Source of the DNA: CALBJU01 sp965247125
GTDB taxonomy: Bacteria > Bacteroidota > Rhodothermia > Rhodothermales > UBA10348
Direction: 5' to 3'
NCBI GenBank assembly: GCA_965247125.1
Contig: CBDFGO010000003.1
Span: 1,488,001-1,552,000 of the forward strand
DNA: 64,000 nt
Shown piece after piece: positions 24,785-34,961 of the stretch. The notes beneath the pieces are model-generated. The model made no database searches, had not been told where the DNA came from, and saw only the letters and a list, made by a program, of their open reading frames with translations. The first letter of the stretch is position 1. Each line of letters starts with the position of its first letter. The position numbers were made by a program, and so were the translations under genes.

Positions 24785-26650
24785 TTAGCGCAGGATTATC
24801 ATGGACCGAGTCAGTCTATGATTGTTTGTTTGCGCAACAATGTAGTACGCTCCCGCTGGAAGCCGATTTCCGCTGGTATCCGATAGATTCCAATCTCGCT
24901 GCAACAGGCCTCGCGACATGTGTCGTGATCCGTCTAGAAGGTTCGCGACTTCCCTGCCCAGCATATCAAAGATTTGAATAGACACCACAGTCGCTCGATC
25001 CAATTCGATCTCCAGATTGATCTGCGAAAAGGCAGGATTAGGGTAGACATTAAGAGAGGACAGGGTGGTAGTCTGCGGTACAGACTCTACATCGGTTCCG
25101 AAATACATCACCTCAACCAGATCAGTCTCGGGCCCTTCTACGGAATTGGGGGTCGCGGCCGTGATGGCATAAAAGTACCTTGCGCCAACCTCCAGGGCCT
25201 CTGTGTCTGAGTACTCCATATTCCATGTTATGGCGATGAGATTTGCGGGGTCATTCGTCATTTCCGTCGAATTCGGAACGCTAGCATCAGAACGCACCCT
25301 GTAAACGCCGTATTTGTTCGCGTTCGCAATTCCGGCTGAAGGTTGATCCCACGTGAGTTGGACGATGCCCGCATTCTCGCCGGCCAGAAAATTTTCCGGC
25401 ATGTTTGGAGACCCAACGTCGATGTACAGCATGGGAGCCGTGAAAGCTTTCGTAGAATAGTAACCCGCACTGAGCGCGTCTGTCAGACCTAGATTTTCTG
25501 CGGGTCCAAGATTTCTGGCTCTGAAAAAGAGATTCCCCTCGATGCCTTCTGTCGCCCTCGAAAACTCGATTTGAAGCGGGATTTCTGAGGCTGTGTAGCG
25601 GCTCGACCCGGCCGTGGCCGCGTCTGCTTTGTACGCCGCAATTCCGGGATAAATATGAATTCCATCGGCCCGATCCACCCACCACTCAGCGAGCGCAGAA
25701 AAATCCTGTGACCCTCCTATGGGCCAGTAGAGTTGAGGAACCAGATAATCCACCAACTCCTCTTCCAACCAGGCGGTCGCATCCGCGAAAATCACGTCAT
25801 AGGACGAAAGGCCTGAGATTCCCGCCGGCACGCCATCCTTCCAGATTCCATGAGGACTTACCCCGAATTTAATCGACTCATCAACATCCTTGATGGCGGA
25901 ATAAACGTCTCCAACAAAGAAATTAATATTGTCGCGCCGCCAGTCGGCAATGTTCAGATATCCCGCACCGTACTGGGTGTACTCTTCATCGTCCTCAAGT
26001 AGAACCATGTTTGGCGGGTACGGATAAAAATAGTCGTCGAAATGAACTCCGTCCACTTCATAGCGGGTCACGATATCCGTGACAACGTCCACGATGTACT
26101 GGGTGGCTTCGGGTATACCCGGATTGATGATCTTGATACTATTTATCTCAATGATCCATTCAGGATGGGTTGTCGATACGTGGTTTGACGCGATTGAATA
26201 GGCGCCGGCCTGCGCTACAGCACGAAACGGATTCATCCACGCATGCAGTTCCATCCCACGTTCGTGGGCCAGATCTATTGCTGTCTGCAGTGGGTCGTAG
26301 AACGGATCTGGAGCCCTTCCCTGAAGACCGGTCAGATATCGCGACCACGGCTCGATCGGTGAATCATACATTGCATCAGACTCCGCACGGATCTGAAAAA
26401 AGATGGCATTGATCCCGTCTGCTGATAGCTCGTCAAACAAATCGGCCAGATGAGCCTGTTGCACAGATGACGGTTCGATTGTACGGTGCGGCCAATCAAG
26501 ATTGAAAACCGTTGCGACCCATGCTCCCCGCATTTCGTACTTCGGATTTTGACCGTGAGATGGAACCGCAATGAATAAAAAAAGCAACACCCACCCAGCT
26601 CTTACTCCCCATGTTCTGCGTAAAGCAATAAAATTTATGTGTTGACTCAC
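24785..26650 (-). CDS. Secreted GHL10-type glycosyl hydrolase-like protein with T9SS sorting domain
   Basis: Exported protein of about 621 aa. The frame begins at GTG 26749, but GTG 26650 yields a more normal signal peptide (MSQHINFIALRR followed by WVLLFLFIAVPSHGQ), so I prefer it. Residues about 37-375 match the GHL10/DUF187 TIM-barrel family: MRGAWVATVFNLDWP, FFQIRAESDAMYDSPIEPWS, VDGVHFDDYFYPYP and VPQLYWPIGG. An FN3-like module follows (VQLTWDQPSAG). The end is a sorting domain: LNVYPNPAF, VSIQIFDMLGREV, RLPAGAYYIVAQT and a final SMIILR. Substrate unknown; family members are thought to act on peptidoglycan- or polysaccharide-like glycans. Confidence 0.87.
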   Translation of the reverse strand: MSQHINFIALRRTWGVRAGWVLLFLFIAVPSHGQNPKYEMRGAWVATVFNLDWPHRTIEPSSVQQAHLADLFDELSADGINAIFFQIRAESDAMYDSPIEPWSRYLTGLQGRAPDPFYDPLQTAIDLAHERGMELHAWMNPFRAVAQAGAYSIASNHVSTTHPEWIIEINSIKIINPGIPEATQYIVDVVTDIVTRYEVDGVHFDDYFYPYPPNMVLLEDDEEYTQYGAGYLNIADWRRDNINFFVGDVYSAIKDVDESIKFGVSPHGIWKDGVPAGISGLSSYDVIFADATAWLEEELVDYLVPQLYWPIGGSQDFSALAEWWVDRADGIHIYPGIAAYKADAATAGSSRYTASEIPLQIEFSRATEGIEGNLFFRARNLGPAENLGLTDALSAGYYSTKAFTAPMLYIDVGSPNMPENFLAGENAGIVQLTWDQPSAGIANANKYGVYRVRSDASVPNSTEMTNDPANLIAITWNMEYSDTEALEVGARYFYAITAATPNSVEGPETDLVEVMYFGTDVESVPQTTTLSSLNVYPNPAFSQINLEIELDRATVVSIQIFDMLGREVANLLDGSRHMSRGLLQRDWNLSDTSGNRLPAGAYYIVAQTNNHRLTRSMIILR

Positions 26651-26765
26651 TTGAGAGTATTTAATAGTATGCCTTTTCGCTCGTTTTGTAGGTGGTTGTT
26701 TCGGTTCTCCCCTGGACCTTAATATCCGACCTGTTCGAATAAATCTCACCTATTCCGGAGGCCTT

Positions 26766-28640
26766 ATGCGCAGAGTTACAAATTTATTTTTAATGGCAAC
26801 TTTTCTGATCGCCGGGAGCGCGTTTGGGCAGAGTACCGATTACTCCTTTAACGTTAGTCTAGATAATAATCCTGAGGGTCTTTTCCCTGCATCGATCCAT
26901 TCAGGCGTCCGAACTGTAGCCGGACCTTATGATCTGGACGGCGACGGCCTTGCAGAAGTGTTGGTTTCTGACTACACCGGAGGATCACGCGTATATGTAC
27001 TGGAGAATGTAGGCACAGATACCTGGGAGCACGTCTATTCCACACCAGTGCTGGATTCATATCCCGGTACCAATAATGGCCGTGTAATCGCCGGTGGTGA
27101 CATGGATGGCGATGGTAACGGTGAGATCTATTTTTTCTCGGGAAGGAGCTTTGATGCCGCGACTACCTATCCGGTAGGTCTTTACGTCTTCGAGTACACG
27201 GGTACGGATAATGATTACGGAACTGTACCGACTACCATATATGAAATGCCAGATGCTCCCAATCGCTGGCGTCAAGAACAGTTGATCGTACAGGACATTG
27301 ACAATGATGGCCAAATGGAGATGATGTTCGGCAACAATGGCAATAACGATGGCGACAATTGGTGGGTGATTTCGGTGACGGGTGATATTGGCTCTGGATT
27401 CGAAACTTGGTCCAACGAAGCCTTTATTACATCCCGAAATCGTGGTCTCGATCCAGTCGACCGTGGTGGTGGAAGTCCCTACGGCATGGTCGCAGCTGAT
27501 CTCGATGGGAATGGAATCAATGAGCTGGTTATGGGATCATGGAACGGTCTGAATATCACTCTCGGTCAAGCCACGGGTGCAGACCTTTATTTCTTTCCTG
27601 ATGGTACTCAGGGCGATATCTACAATCATATTTCAGGAAGTGAGGACAATGTTTCACTTTTTGGACTCGTATCTGTTGATATCGATGGTGATGGAAATGA
27701 TGAGGTGTTCGGGTCCGAGTATTCTGGTTCACGAGCTTCAGGAGGCGATGTCTACGTAATAAATTATGAAGCGGGCGAAAACGTCTTTGCCATTACCGAA
27801 GACAACTTTGCATATGATGTCGTACCAGGTCTGTCATCGTTAGGTCTTACTGCTGGTGATTTGGATGGTGACGGCAATATGGATCTCATTGGGACAGGTT
27901 CGTCATATACCAGCAACCAATTCGACCAGGGGCTGGCACCGAACTGGGTGAATATTGTTGAGTTCACCGGTTCTGATCCCGAAAATCCAGCACACTATTC
28001 TGATATCGTCCAGGTGTTCTTTCCTAACGATATGACGGATTCGTTCGACCTTGTCAATTATGACTCGCTCGGGACAACGTGGGAGGTGAGAGAGTCAGGA
28101 GACAATGGGCCTCAGTTTGTGTCTAAACTGGCTTTTCTGGGCGACGCCGACAATGACGGCTTCAATGAGGTCGCCATTGGATTCCAGGGGCAGAACGACA
28201 GTTTGAGGACATTCAGCATGGTGTGGTCAGCGCCCGACACCGCCTATGTGCGCACTCAAACAGACGTTCGTGCAAACTCCGACGAGCGCATCTTCATGCG
28301 TGTCCTCTCGGCTGGTGCGACTGGAATTGCAATCGAGGATGAGCGGGTAATTACTCCGACCGATTACAAACTCGAGCAGAACTACCCGAATCCATTCAAC
28401 CCTTCTACTAACATCCGCTTTGAACTGCCTCGCGACAAAGCGGTGTCTCTGACGATCTTTGATGTGTCGGGCCGAATCGTTAAACGATTGGTTGATAATC
28501 AGTTCATGTCAGAAGGCTTTCATGAGATTCAGTGGGACGGCACCAGCGATGCCGGCGGGCAGGTAGCCAGCGGTACCTATTTGTATCGTCTGCAGTTTGG
28601 CAATTTCGCCCACACGAAGACCATGGTTCTTCTCAAATAG
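26766..28640 (+). CDS. FG-GAP/VCBS repeat protein with T9SS sorting domain
   Basis: Secreted beta-propeller-like protein (624 aa). A GGAGG ribosome site lies 5 bp before the ATG. The signal peptide ends near SAFGQ. At least seven calcium-binding D-x-D-x-D-G/N loops mark FG-GAP blades: DLDGDGLAEV, DMDGDGNGEI, DIDNDGQMEM, DLDGNGINEL, DIDGDGNDEV, DLDGDGNMDL and DADNDGFNEV. The C-terminus is a textbook T9SS sorting domain: LEQNYPNPFNPSTNIRFELP, SLTIFDVSGRIVKRLVD, GTYLYRLQFG and MVLLK. It should be exported across the outer membrane and anchored or released. It diverges from the GHL10-type gene and is followed by a strong terminator. Confidence 0.92.
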   Translation: MRRVTNLFLMATFLIAGSAFGQSTDYSFNVSLDNNPEGLFPASIHSGVRTVAGPYDLDGDGLAEVLVSDYTGGSRVYVLENVGTDTWEHVYSTPVLDSYPGTNNGRVIAGGDMDGDGNGEIYFFSGRSFDAATTYPVGLYVFEYTGTDNDYGTVPTTIYEMPDAPNRWRQEQLIVQDIDNDGQMEMMFGNNGNNDGDNWWVISVTGDIGSGFETWSNEAFITSRNRGLDPVDRGGGSPYGMVAADLDGNGINELVMGSWNGLNITLGQATGADLYFFPDGTQGDIYNHISGSEDNVSLFGLVSVDIDGDGNDEVFGSEYSGSRASGGDVYVINYEAGENVFAITEDNFAYDVVPGLSSLGLTAGDLDGDGNMDLIGTGSSYTSNQFDQGLAPNWVNIVEFTGSDPENPAHYSDIVQVFFPNDMTDSFDLVNYDSLGTTWEVRESGDNGPQFVSKLAFLGDADNDGFNEVAIGFQGQNDSLRTFSMVWSAPDTAYVRTQTDVRANSDERIFMRVLSAGATGIAIEDERVITPTDYKLEQNYPNPFNPSTNIRFELPRDKAVSLTIFDVSGRIVKRLVDNQFMSEGFHEIQWDGTSDAGGQVASGTYLYRLQFGNFAHTKTMVLLK

Positions 28641-28660
28641 CCAGGCTCGCAGAAAAGTTT

Positions 28661-28692
28661 GGGGAGGCCCTCTCGGGCCCCCCCTTTTTTTT
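28661..28692 (+). terminator. Intrinsic terminator after the FG-GAP gene
   Basis: A 10-bp stem (28661-28670 with 28675-28684) with one A-C mismatch and a TCTC loop is followed by eight T residues (28685-28692). It separates the FG-GAP gene from the TonB-dependent receptor module. Confidence 0.9.
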
Positions 28693-28761
28693 CCGATCAA
28701 CACACCGAATGCTTCACCGTCGGGCGCAACCGATCGATTGCTGAGGTAATAAGCGTCATAT

Positions 28762-31524
28762 ATGCGTAGAACAAGCTCATTTCTAGCTCTTTTCGTCCTT
28801 TTGGGAGCCCAACTTGCAGTTGGTCAAGGCAAAATTGCCGGTCGAGTCACCGATGCACAAACTGGCGAATCGCTGATAGGCGTGAATGTCGTGATTGATG
28901 GTACTACTCAGGGCGCCACGACAGACTTGGATGGCTACTATATCATCCTGAATGTTCGCCCCGGCGATTACTCTCTTCGTTTCTCCTACATCGGCTTCTC
29001 TACTCAGGTGATTTCCGGGATCCGGACCAGCACTGGTCAGACAACACGGTATAACCTTCAAATGACTGAGCAGGTGATCGAGGGTGAGGAGATAATTATT
29101 CGGGCGGAGCGACCCATGGTGCAGAAGGACCTCACCGCCTCCAAACGCACGGTCGTCGCTGAAGAAATAGAAGCACTTCCAGTCGAGGGCTTCTTCGGCG
29201 TACTGGTGACTCAAGCCGGTGTCAATCAAGGACCCGGGGGTGAAATCCATATTCGAGGTGGTCGCAGTAACGAGATTTCTTACCTGGTGGACGGAATGTC
29301 AGTTGGAAATCCGTTTGAGAGCAACGGTCTGGCCACCACGGTGGCGGCAGACGCCATTCAGGAAATGACCGTAATTTCGGGAGCGTTCAATGCCGAATAC
29401 GGCAAGGCGATGTCTGGCATCGTAAATCTTGTCACAAAGGAAGGGAATGATAGATTAGAAGGCTCTGTAAGCTTCTACGGGGGCGACAACGTGACAACCA
29501 AGCATGACGGGATCTTCGGCGCGCCCACGAGCACCAGCAATCTGGGACTGAATGTGTTTACGGCAGAAGGAACCCTGTCTGGACCGCTCCCCTTTTACAA
29601 AAAAGTGAAGTTTTTCCTTTCAGGCCGTTACGACAGGAACGAGGGGACCATTTTCGGGCGTAACGAACACCTCCCGTCCGACTCGGCTAATTTCAACGGC
29701 GATCTGGGTCTGCTAGAAGACATTCAAGAGTTTATCCCAGGCTATGACGGTCCGCTCTGGTATTACGAATTGCACGGAAAGCCATGGTACGAGTATGCAG
29801 AAGGCGATCCGATTCCGGGAAAGGATGTGGCTCTGAACCCACGTGAAAGTGGAAATCTCATTGCCAAACTGAATACGCGGCCCCTCTCCAGCGCAAAGCT
29901 GGAGTATTCCTTTCTCATGGATGGCGCCAAGAGAAAACTCTACAGTTTTGCCTATAAGTACAATCCAGATGGTACCTCGACTTTCAGAGACCTCAGTTTC
30001 AACCACAGCCTGCACTGGACCCAGACGCTGTCGGATCGGTCATTCTACATCTTCCGAGTGTCGCTTGCCACCAATGAAGCACGCACCTTTCTGTACGAAG
30101 ATCCGCTGAGCCCGCTCTATGTGTCCACGGGGGATATCGTGGGCTTTCCAGGAAATCATTTTGTATTCGGTGGCAATCAAAAGGGGCAGGTCCGGGAGGC
30201 AACTCAATCGCTTCGAATGAAGGGAGACTACACCGTGCAGATTGGCGCGGTGCACGAGGTTAAACTGGGGGTCGAGCTTCAGAGACACTCCCTCGATCGG
30301 GAGAATTATGTCGTCTTGTATGACGGTGATCAGTATCGGCAGCCTACCGTTCCGGATGTGGATACGCCCGCACACGATAAGTATGAAGGTCAGAAAGTGA
30401 CCGAGTTCGGCTTGTATGCGCAGGATAAGCTCGAATTCGAAGATTTCATCATCAATGCAGGCCTTCGTTTCGAGCGGTTCGATCCTAACGGTACATACTT
30501 TCCCGATTTGCTCGACCCGCTGGGAAGAAATTCAGAACTTCAAACGGCAAACCCCAGCAATGTGCTGATGCCGCGCCTCGGCGTTTCGTTTCCCATCACG
30601 GACACGGGAATCATCCATTTCTCGTACGGACATTTCGCACAGATGCCTCGCCTCCGAAATATGTACACGAATCCTGAATTCGAATTCGATCTCGCAAGTG
30701 CACCTAGGTTTGGGAATACGAACATGCGACCTGAGAGAACGGTCCAGTATGAGATGGGCCTCCAGCAAGGAATCACGGACAATATCGCGTTCGATATCAC
30801 GGGGTTTTACAAGGATATCCGTGACTACCTGGCCATTCAGACCATTCGTTTCAGCACGATTTCCGGTGAAGATCTCTACAGTATCTACCTGAATCGAGAT
30901 TATGCCAACGTCAAGGGCGTGACCTTCGCCCTGACCAAAAGGCGTAGTCGGAATGGAATGGTATCAGCGACTCTGGACTACACGTTCAAGATTGTCGAGG
31001 GCAACAACAACCAGTCAAATGCCTTCTTCTTCAACTCGCTTTCTGGAAGGGAAAATGAACTCGAACTGATTCCTCTTAGGCATGATCAGCGCCATATTCT
31101 GTCCAGCACGCTCACGCTGACGAAACCAGGAAAATGGGGGGCTTCATTTATTTCCTCTTACTCCACTGGATATCCATATACGCCTCTTTTGTTTGATCAA
31201 AAAATTGACCAGTTGCCGAATCAGGAGCGTCAACCGAGTCTCTTCAAACTGGATGCGCACTTGTATTACGACGTGGATCTTTCAAGTCGTGGAAAACTCA
31301 GAATTTTCGCGAAGGTCTTCAATGTGCTGGACATCTTGAATGAACGAACAGTGTTCGGCGATACGGGACGCGCAACTTACTCGTTGGATGAAGTAGATAT
31401 CCAGGCCAGCTGGAAGCCCGCTTACGGCATGCCCGGCATCCATGACTTGGATGAGTACAACACACGTCCTCACTATTACACGTCGCCGCGAGAAGTGCGA
31501 CTGGGAGCAACACTGTCATTTTAA
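28762..31524 (+). CDS. TonB-dependent receptor with N-terminal carboxypeptidase-regulatory domain
   Basis: Outer-membrane receptor of 920 aa. The signal peptide ends near LAVGQ. Residues about 23-110 are the carboxypeptidase regulatory-like domain (KIAGRVTDAQTGESLIGVNV). The plug domain follows with EIHIRGGRSNEISYLVDGMS and AEYGKAMSGIVNLVTKEG, then a 22-strand-type barrel with aromatic-rich strands ending VRLGATLSF. No SusD gene is adjacent; instead the next genes encode a large sorting-domain protein and a PorV-like barrel. Spacing to the next gene is 47 bp from the preferred start. Ligand unknown. Confidence 0.92.
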   Translation: MRRTSSFLALFVLLGAQLAVGQGKIAGRVTDAQTGESLIGVNVVIDGTTQGATTDLDGYYIILNVRPGDYSLRFSYIGFSTQVISGIRTSTGQTTRYNLQMTEQVIEGEEIIIRAERPMVQKDLTASKRTVVAEEIEALPVEGFFGVLVTQAGVNQGPGGEIHIRGGRSNEISYLVDGMSVGNPFESNGLATTVAADAIQEMTVISGAFNAEYGKAMSGIVNLVTKEGNDRLEGSVSFYGGDNVTTKHDGIFGAPTSTSNLGLNVFTAEGTLSGPLPFYKKVKFFLSGRYDRNEGTIFGRNEHLPSDSANFNGDLGLLEDIQEFIPGYDGPLWYYELHGKPWYEYAEGDPIPGKDVALNPRESGNLIAKLNTRPLSSAKLEYSFLMDGAKRKLYSFAYKYNPDGTSTFRDLSFNHSLHWTQTLSDRSFYIFRVSLATNEARTFLYEDPLSPLYVSTGDIVGFPGNHFVFGGNQKGQVREATQSLRMKGDYTVQIGAVHEVKLGVELQRHSLDRENYVVLYDGDQYRQPTVPDVDTPAHDKYEGQKVTEFGLYAQDKLEFEDFIINAGLRFERFDPNGTYFPDLLDPLGRNSELQTANPSNVLMPRLGVSFPITDTGIIHFSYGHFAQMPRLRNMYTNPEFEFDLASAPRFGNTNMRPERTVQYEMGLQQGITDNIAFDITGFYKDIRDYLAIQTIRFSTISGEDLYSIYLNRDYANVKGVTFALTKRRSRNGMVSATLDYTFKIVEGNNNQSNAFFFNSLSGRENELELIPLRHDQRHILSSTLTLTKPGKWGASFISSYSTGYPYTPLLFDQKIDQLPNQERQPSLFKLDAHLYYDVDLSSRGKLRIFAKVFNVLDILNERTVFGDTGRATYSLDEVDIQASWKPAYGMPGIHDLDEYNTRPHYYTSPREVRLGATLSF

Positions 31525-31571
31525 ATCATGTGGACTCGATATCGAACCGTAACATTACACTTGCCGACTGC

Positions 31572-34500
31572 ATGAAATATTTCGTTCTGGTTCTCCCTCT
31601 CCTCGTGCTCACAACTTCGGTTGGGGCTCAAGATCGGGAGCGTGGTTGGGACTATTCCGAGCAAAGGCGTTGGTTCGACCAACAGTCAGCCAAGGGAGGA
31701 CGAAGCGCGGCGGCCGATTGCTTTGAGGACACGACGGACCGACGCGACGCAATATTGAACGGTAATCGAATTACCACTCAGATTCTGAATTTTGGATCGA
31801 TCTCTTCTCCCGGAAACACCATTACCGATATCGTCTGGAATGGTCTGGGCTACGGATACGAGTTCGGACCTTTTGTGGCGGCTGAGATCGTCGATGTAGG
31901 GCATAAAGACCCGAAAAGCGTCCTGAAGCGTGATGAAAATGGACAGGTCGTCAATGACGAAAATGGCCAGCCCGTCTGGGTGATGCACATAGTTTCTGAC
32001 GGACTCACCTCCAACGGAGCTGAGGTGTCGCCGGATGGATCTGAACGATGGGGTTGGCAGCCAATACCCTGTGCCGAACCGGTCGGTAATTTTGAAGGCA
32101 TTGATGTCGTGAATCCGTTTTCGAGCGAGATTCCTACGTCAGATGCCCCAGACACCGATCTCGACGGAAAACCGGATTCATGGCCGGTGTCGTGGTACAA
32201 TGACAATCTGAAGGAGTACGTCTGGCCCGGTGCGCTCCAGCAGGGTGCTTCAAACGCCGACAAAGAAGCGCTCTATTTCATGAATGATTACGGAAATAGA
32301 GAATTCCAGTACTACCCCTTCATTGGCGATTCCACAAGAAAGGGACTTGGACTCGAGATAGAGGTGCGGCTCTACCAATGGGCCAATCCGCTCGCCGAAG
32401 ACGCCATATTTCTCGTCTACAAAATATCCAATAAAAGCGATACGGACCTCGACAAGGTCACTTTTGGCATGTGGGGAGACCCCCATGTTGGAGGTCCGGG
32501 AGACTGGCAGGACGATTTAGCCCGATTCGATCAGCAGCGGAATATGGTCTTCGCCTGGGACAATAATCTTATTGGTGATGTCCCCGGGAGAGTCCCCGGC
32601 TATTTTGGATATAAGTTTCTGGAAAGTCCCGGTCTCGGAAATGAGATTATCGGAGGCGATTTCTACGCCGGAGATGGTATCGACAACGACGGCGACGGTA
32701 TGATCGACGAGTCGTGGACGGATGGGATTGACAACGACAATGACTGGAACCCGGAAAAAGATGACGTCGGAACCGACGGTATCCCCGGGACGGGAGATGT
32801 GGGTGAGGGCGACGGGTTTCCGACTGCGGGAGACCAGTTCGATATTACCAAGCCAGGAGAGCCCAATTTTGAATTTACAGACATAGATGAGTCCGACATG
32901 ATCGGGCTGACTTCATTCGCGTCTCCCCGCTTTGCTGGCTCAAATATTCGAGAGGACGAACAGGTATGGGACTGGGTCGAGCCAGGTCGTTTTGATGCTG
33001 TCCCGTCAGAGCCGGGGGACTATGTCTTCTTATATGGATCCGGAAGTTTCCCGATGCGGGCCGGAGAGACGAAGCGATTTTCCATCGCCCTCCTCGTGGG
33101 TGAAAGCCTGGCGGACCTTCGACTGAACGCGGAGACAGTCCAGCAGATTTTCGATGTTGGGTACCGATTTGCTCGACCCCCGGATAAGCCAGTCGTGAGA
33201 GCGGTAGCAGGAGACCGAAAGGTAACTCTCTACTGGGGCGATCGCTCGGAATTGTCTGTTGATCCACTCTCGCGCACCCAGGACTTTGAGGGATATGCTG
33301 TCTACAGGTCCACGGACCACGAATTCAGCGATCGACAAACAATCACCGATATCAACGGCTCAAAATTCCTGTTTCGGCCTCTGGTAAACGAAGAAGGTGT
33401 TGAAGCCAAGTTTGACCTGATCAACGGCCTGGTTGGACCGAGTCCGATTGTCTTTCCACAGCGTGGAGTGGCGTTCGATCTGGGAGATGATACCGGCCTG
33501 TTCCATACCTACGAGGATACCGATGTAGTGAATGGACAGACCTACTATTACGGAGTTACCGCTTATGACCGAGGCTTTGCGCCAGGCCTCGACGATCAGT
33601 TTGCGAACGGCATCCCACCAAGTGAAACCAGCAAAACGGTAACATTCAATCCCGTTACAGATGCATTCATATTCGATACCAACACAGCCGTGGTCGTCCC
33701 AAAGCCACGTGTTGCCGGCTATGTTGCGCCCTCAATTGAGGCTGCTGGCGGAATCATTCATGAGACGGGTCACGGCTCCGGAGAGATATCCATAAAAATC
33801 CTCGACGAGCTGTCTGTAAAGGAAGGGGCGGACTATGAGCTCTCGTTTGAGGACATCCCCGTATTCGGTACGCGCTATTCCGTCGAAGATAAAAATACCA
33901 TCTCTACGAGCTTCTCCGCAGTTCCAGGAAAAACGAGTTCTCTCGGCTTTAAAAATATCCGACCGGACACGTTCGTTCTGACACGCGATAACGGAGCCGT
34001 ATTAACCGCTCCAGATGATTACGTGTTGAACGCAGTCTCTGGCTCGGTCCAGATTGTGGGAAGCTCGATATCAGAGGGTGAGACGCTACGTGCTTCATTT
34101 CGCTACCTCCCCGTTGCTGAGAGCAACCTGCTGAGCGCTGAAGAAGCGAATCCAGTCTTTGATGGCCTTCAGATCTTTGTCCAGGATGTCGAATTGGAGC
34201 TCGATCTGGAGGAGACCGGATGGGCCGCCGGAGGTGGATATATCGAGTATGAAGTGGACATCGCGAGAGCTGGTCCCTTAAGAATTCCACAGCCATCGGA
34301 CTATGAGATCACCTTTGATAACGATGTGGTCAGCACGGGGTTTTCCAATAACATCCCACTGCCGTTCCGTGTGGTAAATCTGACGCAGGCCAGCCAGCAG
34401 ATCGATGTATTCGCGACCGACCTGAATCGAAACAATATCTGGGATATTGACGAGCCAGTCATATTTCTCGATGTGGTCAAGGGCGTATTGACGGCCAGCT

Positions 34501-34961
34501 GGCAGGTCACCTTCGGCGACAATGGATATTTCCCGGGGACGGGCGACGTGTTCTTCATCCGAACGCTCAAGCCCTTCACCGACAGCGACACGTTTCGGTT
34601 TAGTACCATTGCAGCGAGCTCCGACCAAGAGTTGGAAAGGGAAGAACTGAGAGACATTTTCGTAGTGCCCAATCCCTACGTCGCTACCAATGAACTCGAA
34701 CCCCGAAATCCAGTATCGCGATCGCAACGCGGAGATCGTAGGCTCTACTTCGCAAACGTACCGCGCCAGTGCACCATCCGCATTTACAGTTTGAGCGGTG
34801 AGCTCGTCGACGTGATCGAGCATAACAGCACGCTGGATGATGGCAAAGCGTTCTGGGATCTGAGAACAAAAGACAATATGAACATCGCGTACGGGCTGTA
34901 CATCTATCATGTTGAATCTCCCGAGGGATCCTTCATCGGAAAATTTGCGGTGATCAAATGA
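31572..34961 (+). CDS. Large secreted FN3/calcium-motif protein with T9SS-like C-terminal domain
   Basis: Protein of 1129 aa. The frame opens at 31530, but the ATG at 31572 starts MKYFVLVLPLLVLTTSVGAQ, a clear signal peptide. The centre has tandem acidic D-x-D-G motifs (GIDNDGDGMIDESW, GIDNDNDWNPEKDD) like thrombospondin type 3 calcium sites. An FN3-like module follows (VTLYWGDRSELSVDPLS, YAVYRSTDHEF). The C-terminal about 95 residues form a sorting domain of the VVPNPY type (FVVPNPYVATNELEP, TIRIYSLSGELVDVIEHN, GLYIYHVESPEG, KFAVIK). It has no enzyme motif. It overlaps the PorV-like gene by 4 bp and follows the TonB receptor, making a three-gene module. Confidence 0.88.
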   Translation: MKYFVLVLPLLVLTTSVGAQDRERGWDYSEQRRWFDQQSAKGGRSAAADCFEDTTDRRDAILNGNRITTQILNFGSISSPGNTITDIVWNGLGYGYEFGPFVAAEIVDVGHKDPKSVLKRDENGQVVNDENGQPVWVMHIVSDGLTSNGAEVSPDGSERWGWQPIPCAEPVGNFEGIDVVNPFSSEIPTSDAPDTDLDGKPDSWPVSWYNDNLKEYVWPGALQQGASNADKEALYFMNDYGNREFQYYPFIGDSTRKGLGLEIEVRLYQWANPLAEDAIFLVYKISNKSDTDLDKVTFGMWGDPHVGGPGDWQDDLARFDQQRNMVFAWDNNLIGDVPGRVPGYFGYKFLESPGLGNEIIGGDFYAGDGIDNDGDGMIDESWTDGIDNDNDWNPEKDDVGTDGIPGTGDVGEGDGFPTAGDQFDITKPGEPNFEFTDIDESDMIGLTSFASPRFAGSNIREDEQVWDWVEPGRFDAVPSEPGDYVFLYGSGSFPMRAGETKRFSIALLVGESLADLRLNAETVQQIFDVGYRFARPPDKPVVRAVAGDRKVTLYWGDRSELSVDPLSRTQDFEGYAVYRSTDHEFSDRQTITDINGSKFLFRPLVNEEGVEAKFDLINGLVGPSPIVFPQRGVAFDLGDDTGLFHTYEDTDVVNGQTYYYGVTAYDRGFAPGLDDQFANGIPPSETSKTVTFNPVTDAFIFDTNTAVVVPKPRVAGYVAPSIEAAGGIIHETGHGSGEISIKILDELSVKEGADYELSFEDIPVFGTRYSVEDKNTISTSFSAVPGKTSSLGFKNIRPDTFVLTRDNGAVLTAPDDYVLNAVSGSVQIVGSSISEGETLRASFRYLPVAESNLLSAEEANPVFDGLQIFVQDVELELDLEETGWAAGGGYIEYEVDIARAGPLRIPQPSDYEITFDNDVVSTGFSNNIPLPFRVVNLTQASQQIDVFATDLNRNNIWDIDEPVIFLDVVKGVLTASWQVTFGDNGYFPGTGDVFFIRTLKPFTDSDTFRFSTIAASSDQELEREELRDIFVVPNPYVATNELEPRNPVSRSQRGDRRLYFANVPRQCTIRIYSLSGELVDVIEHNSTLDDGKAFWDLRTKDNMNIAYGLYIYHVESPEGSFIGKFAVIK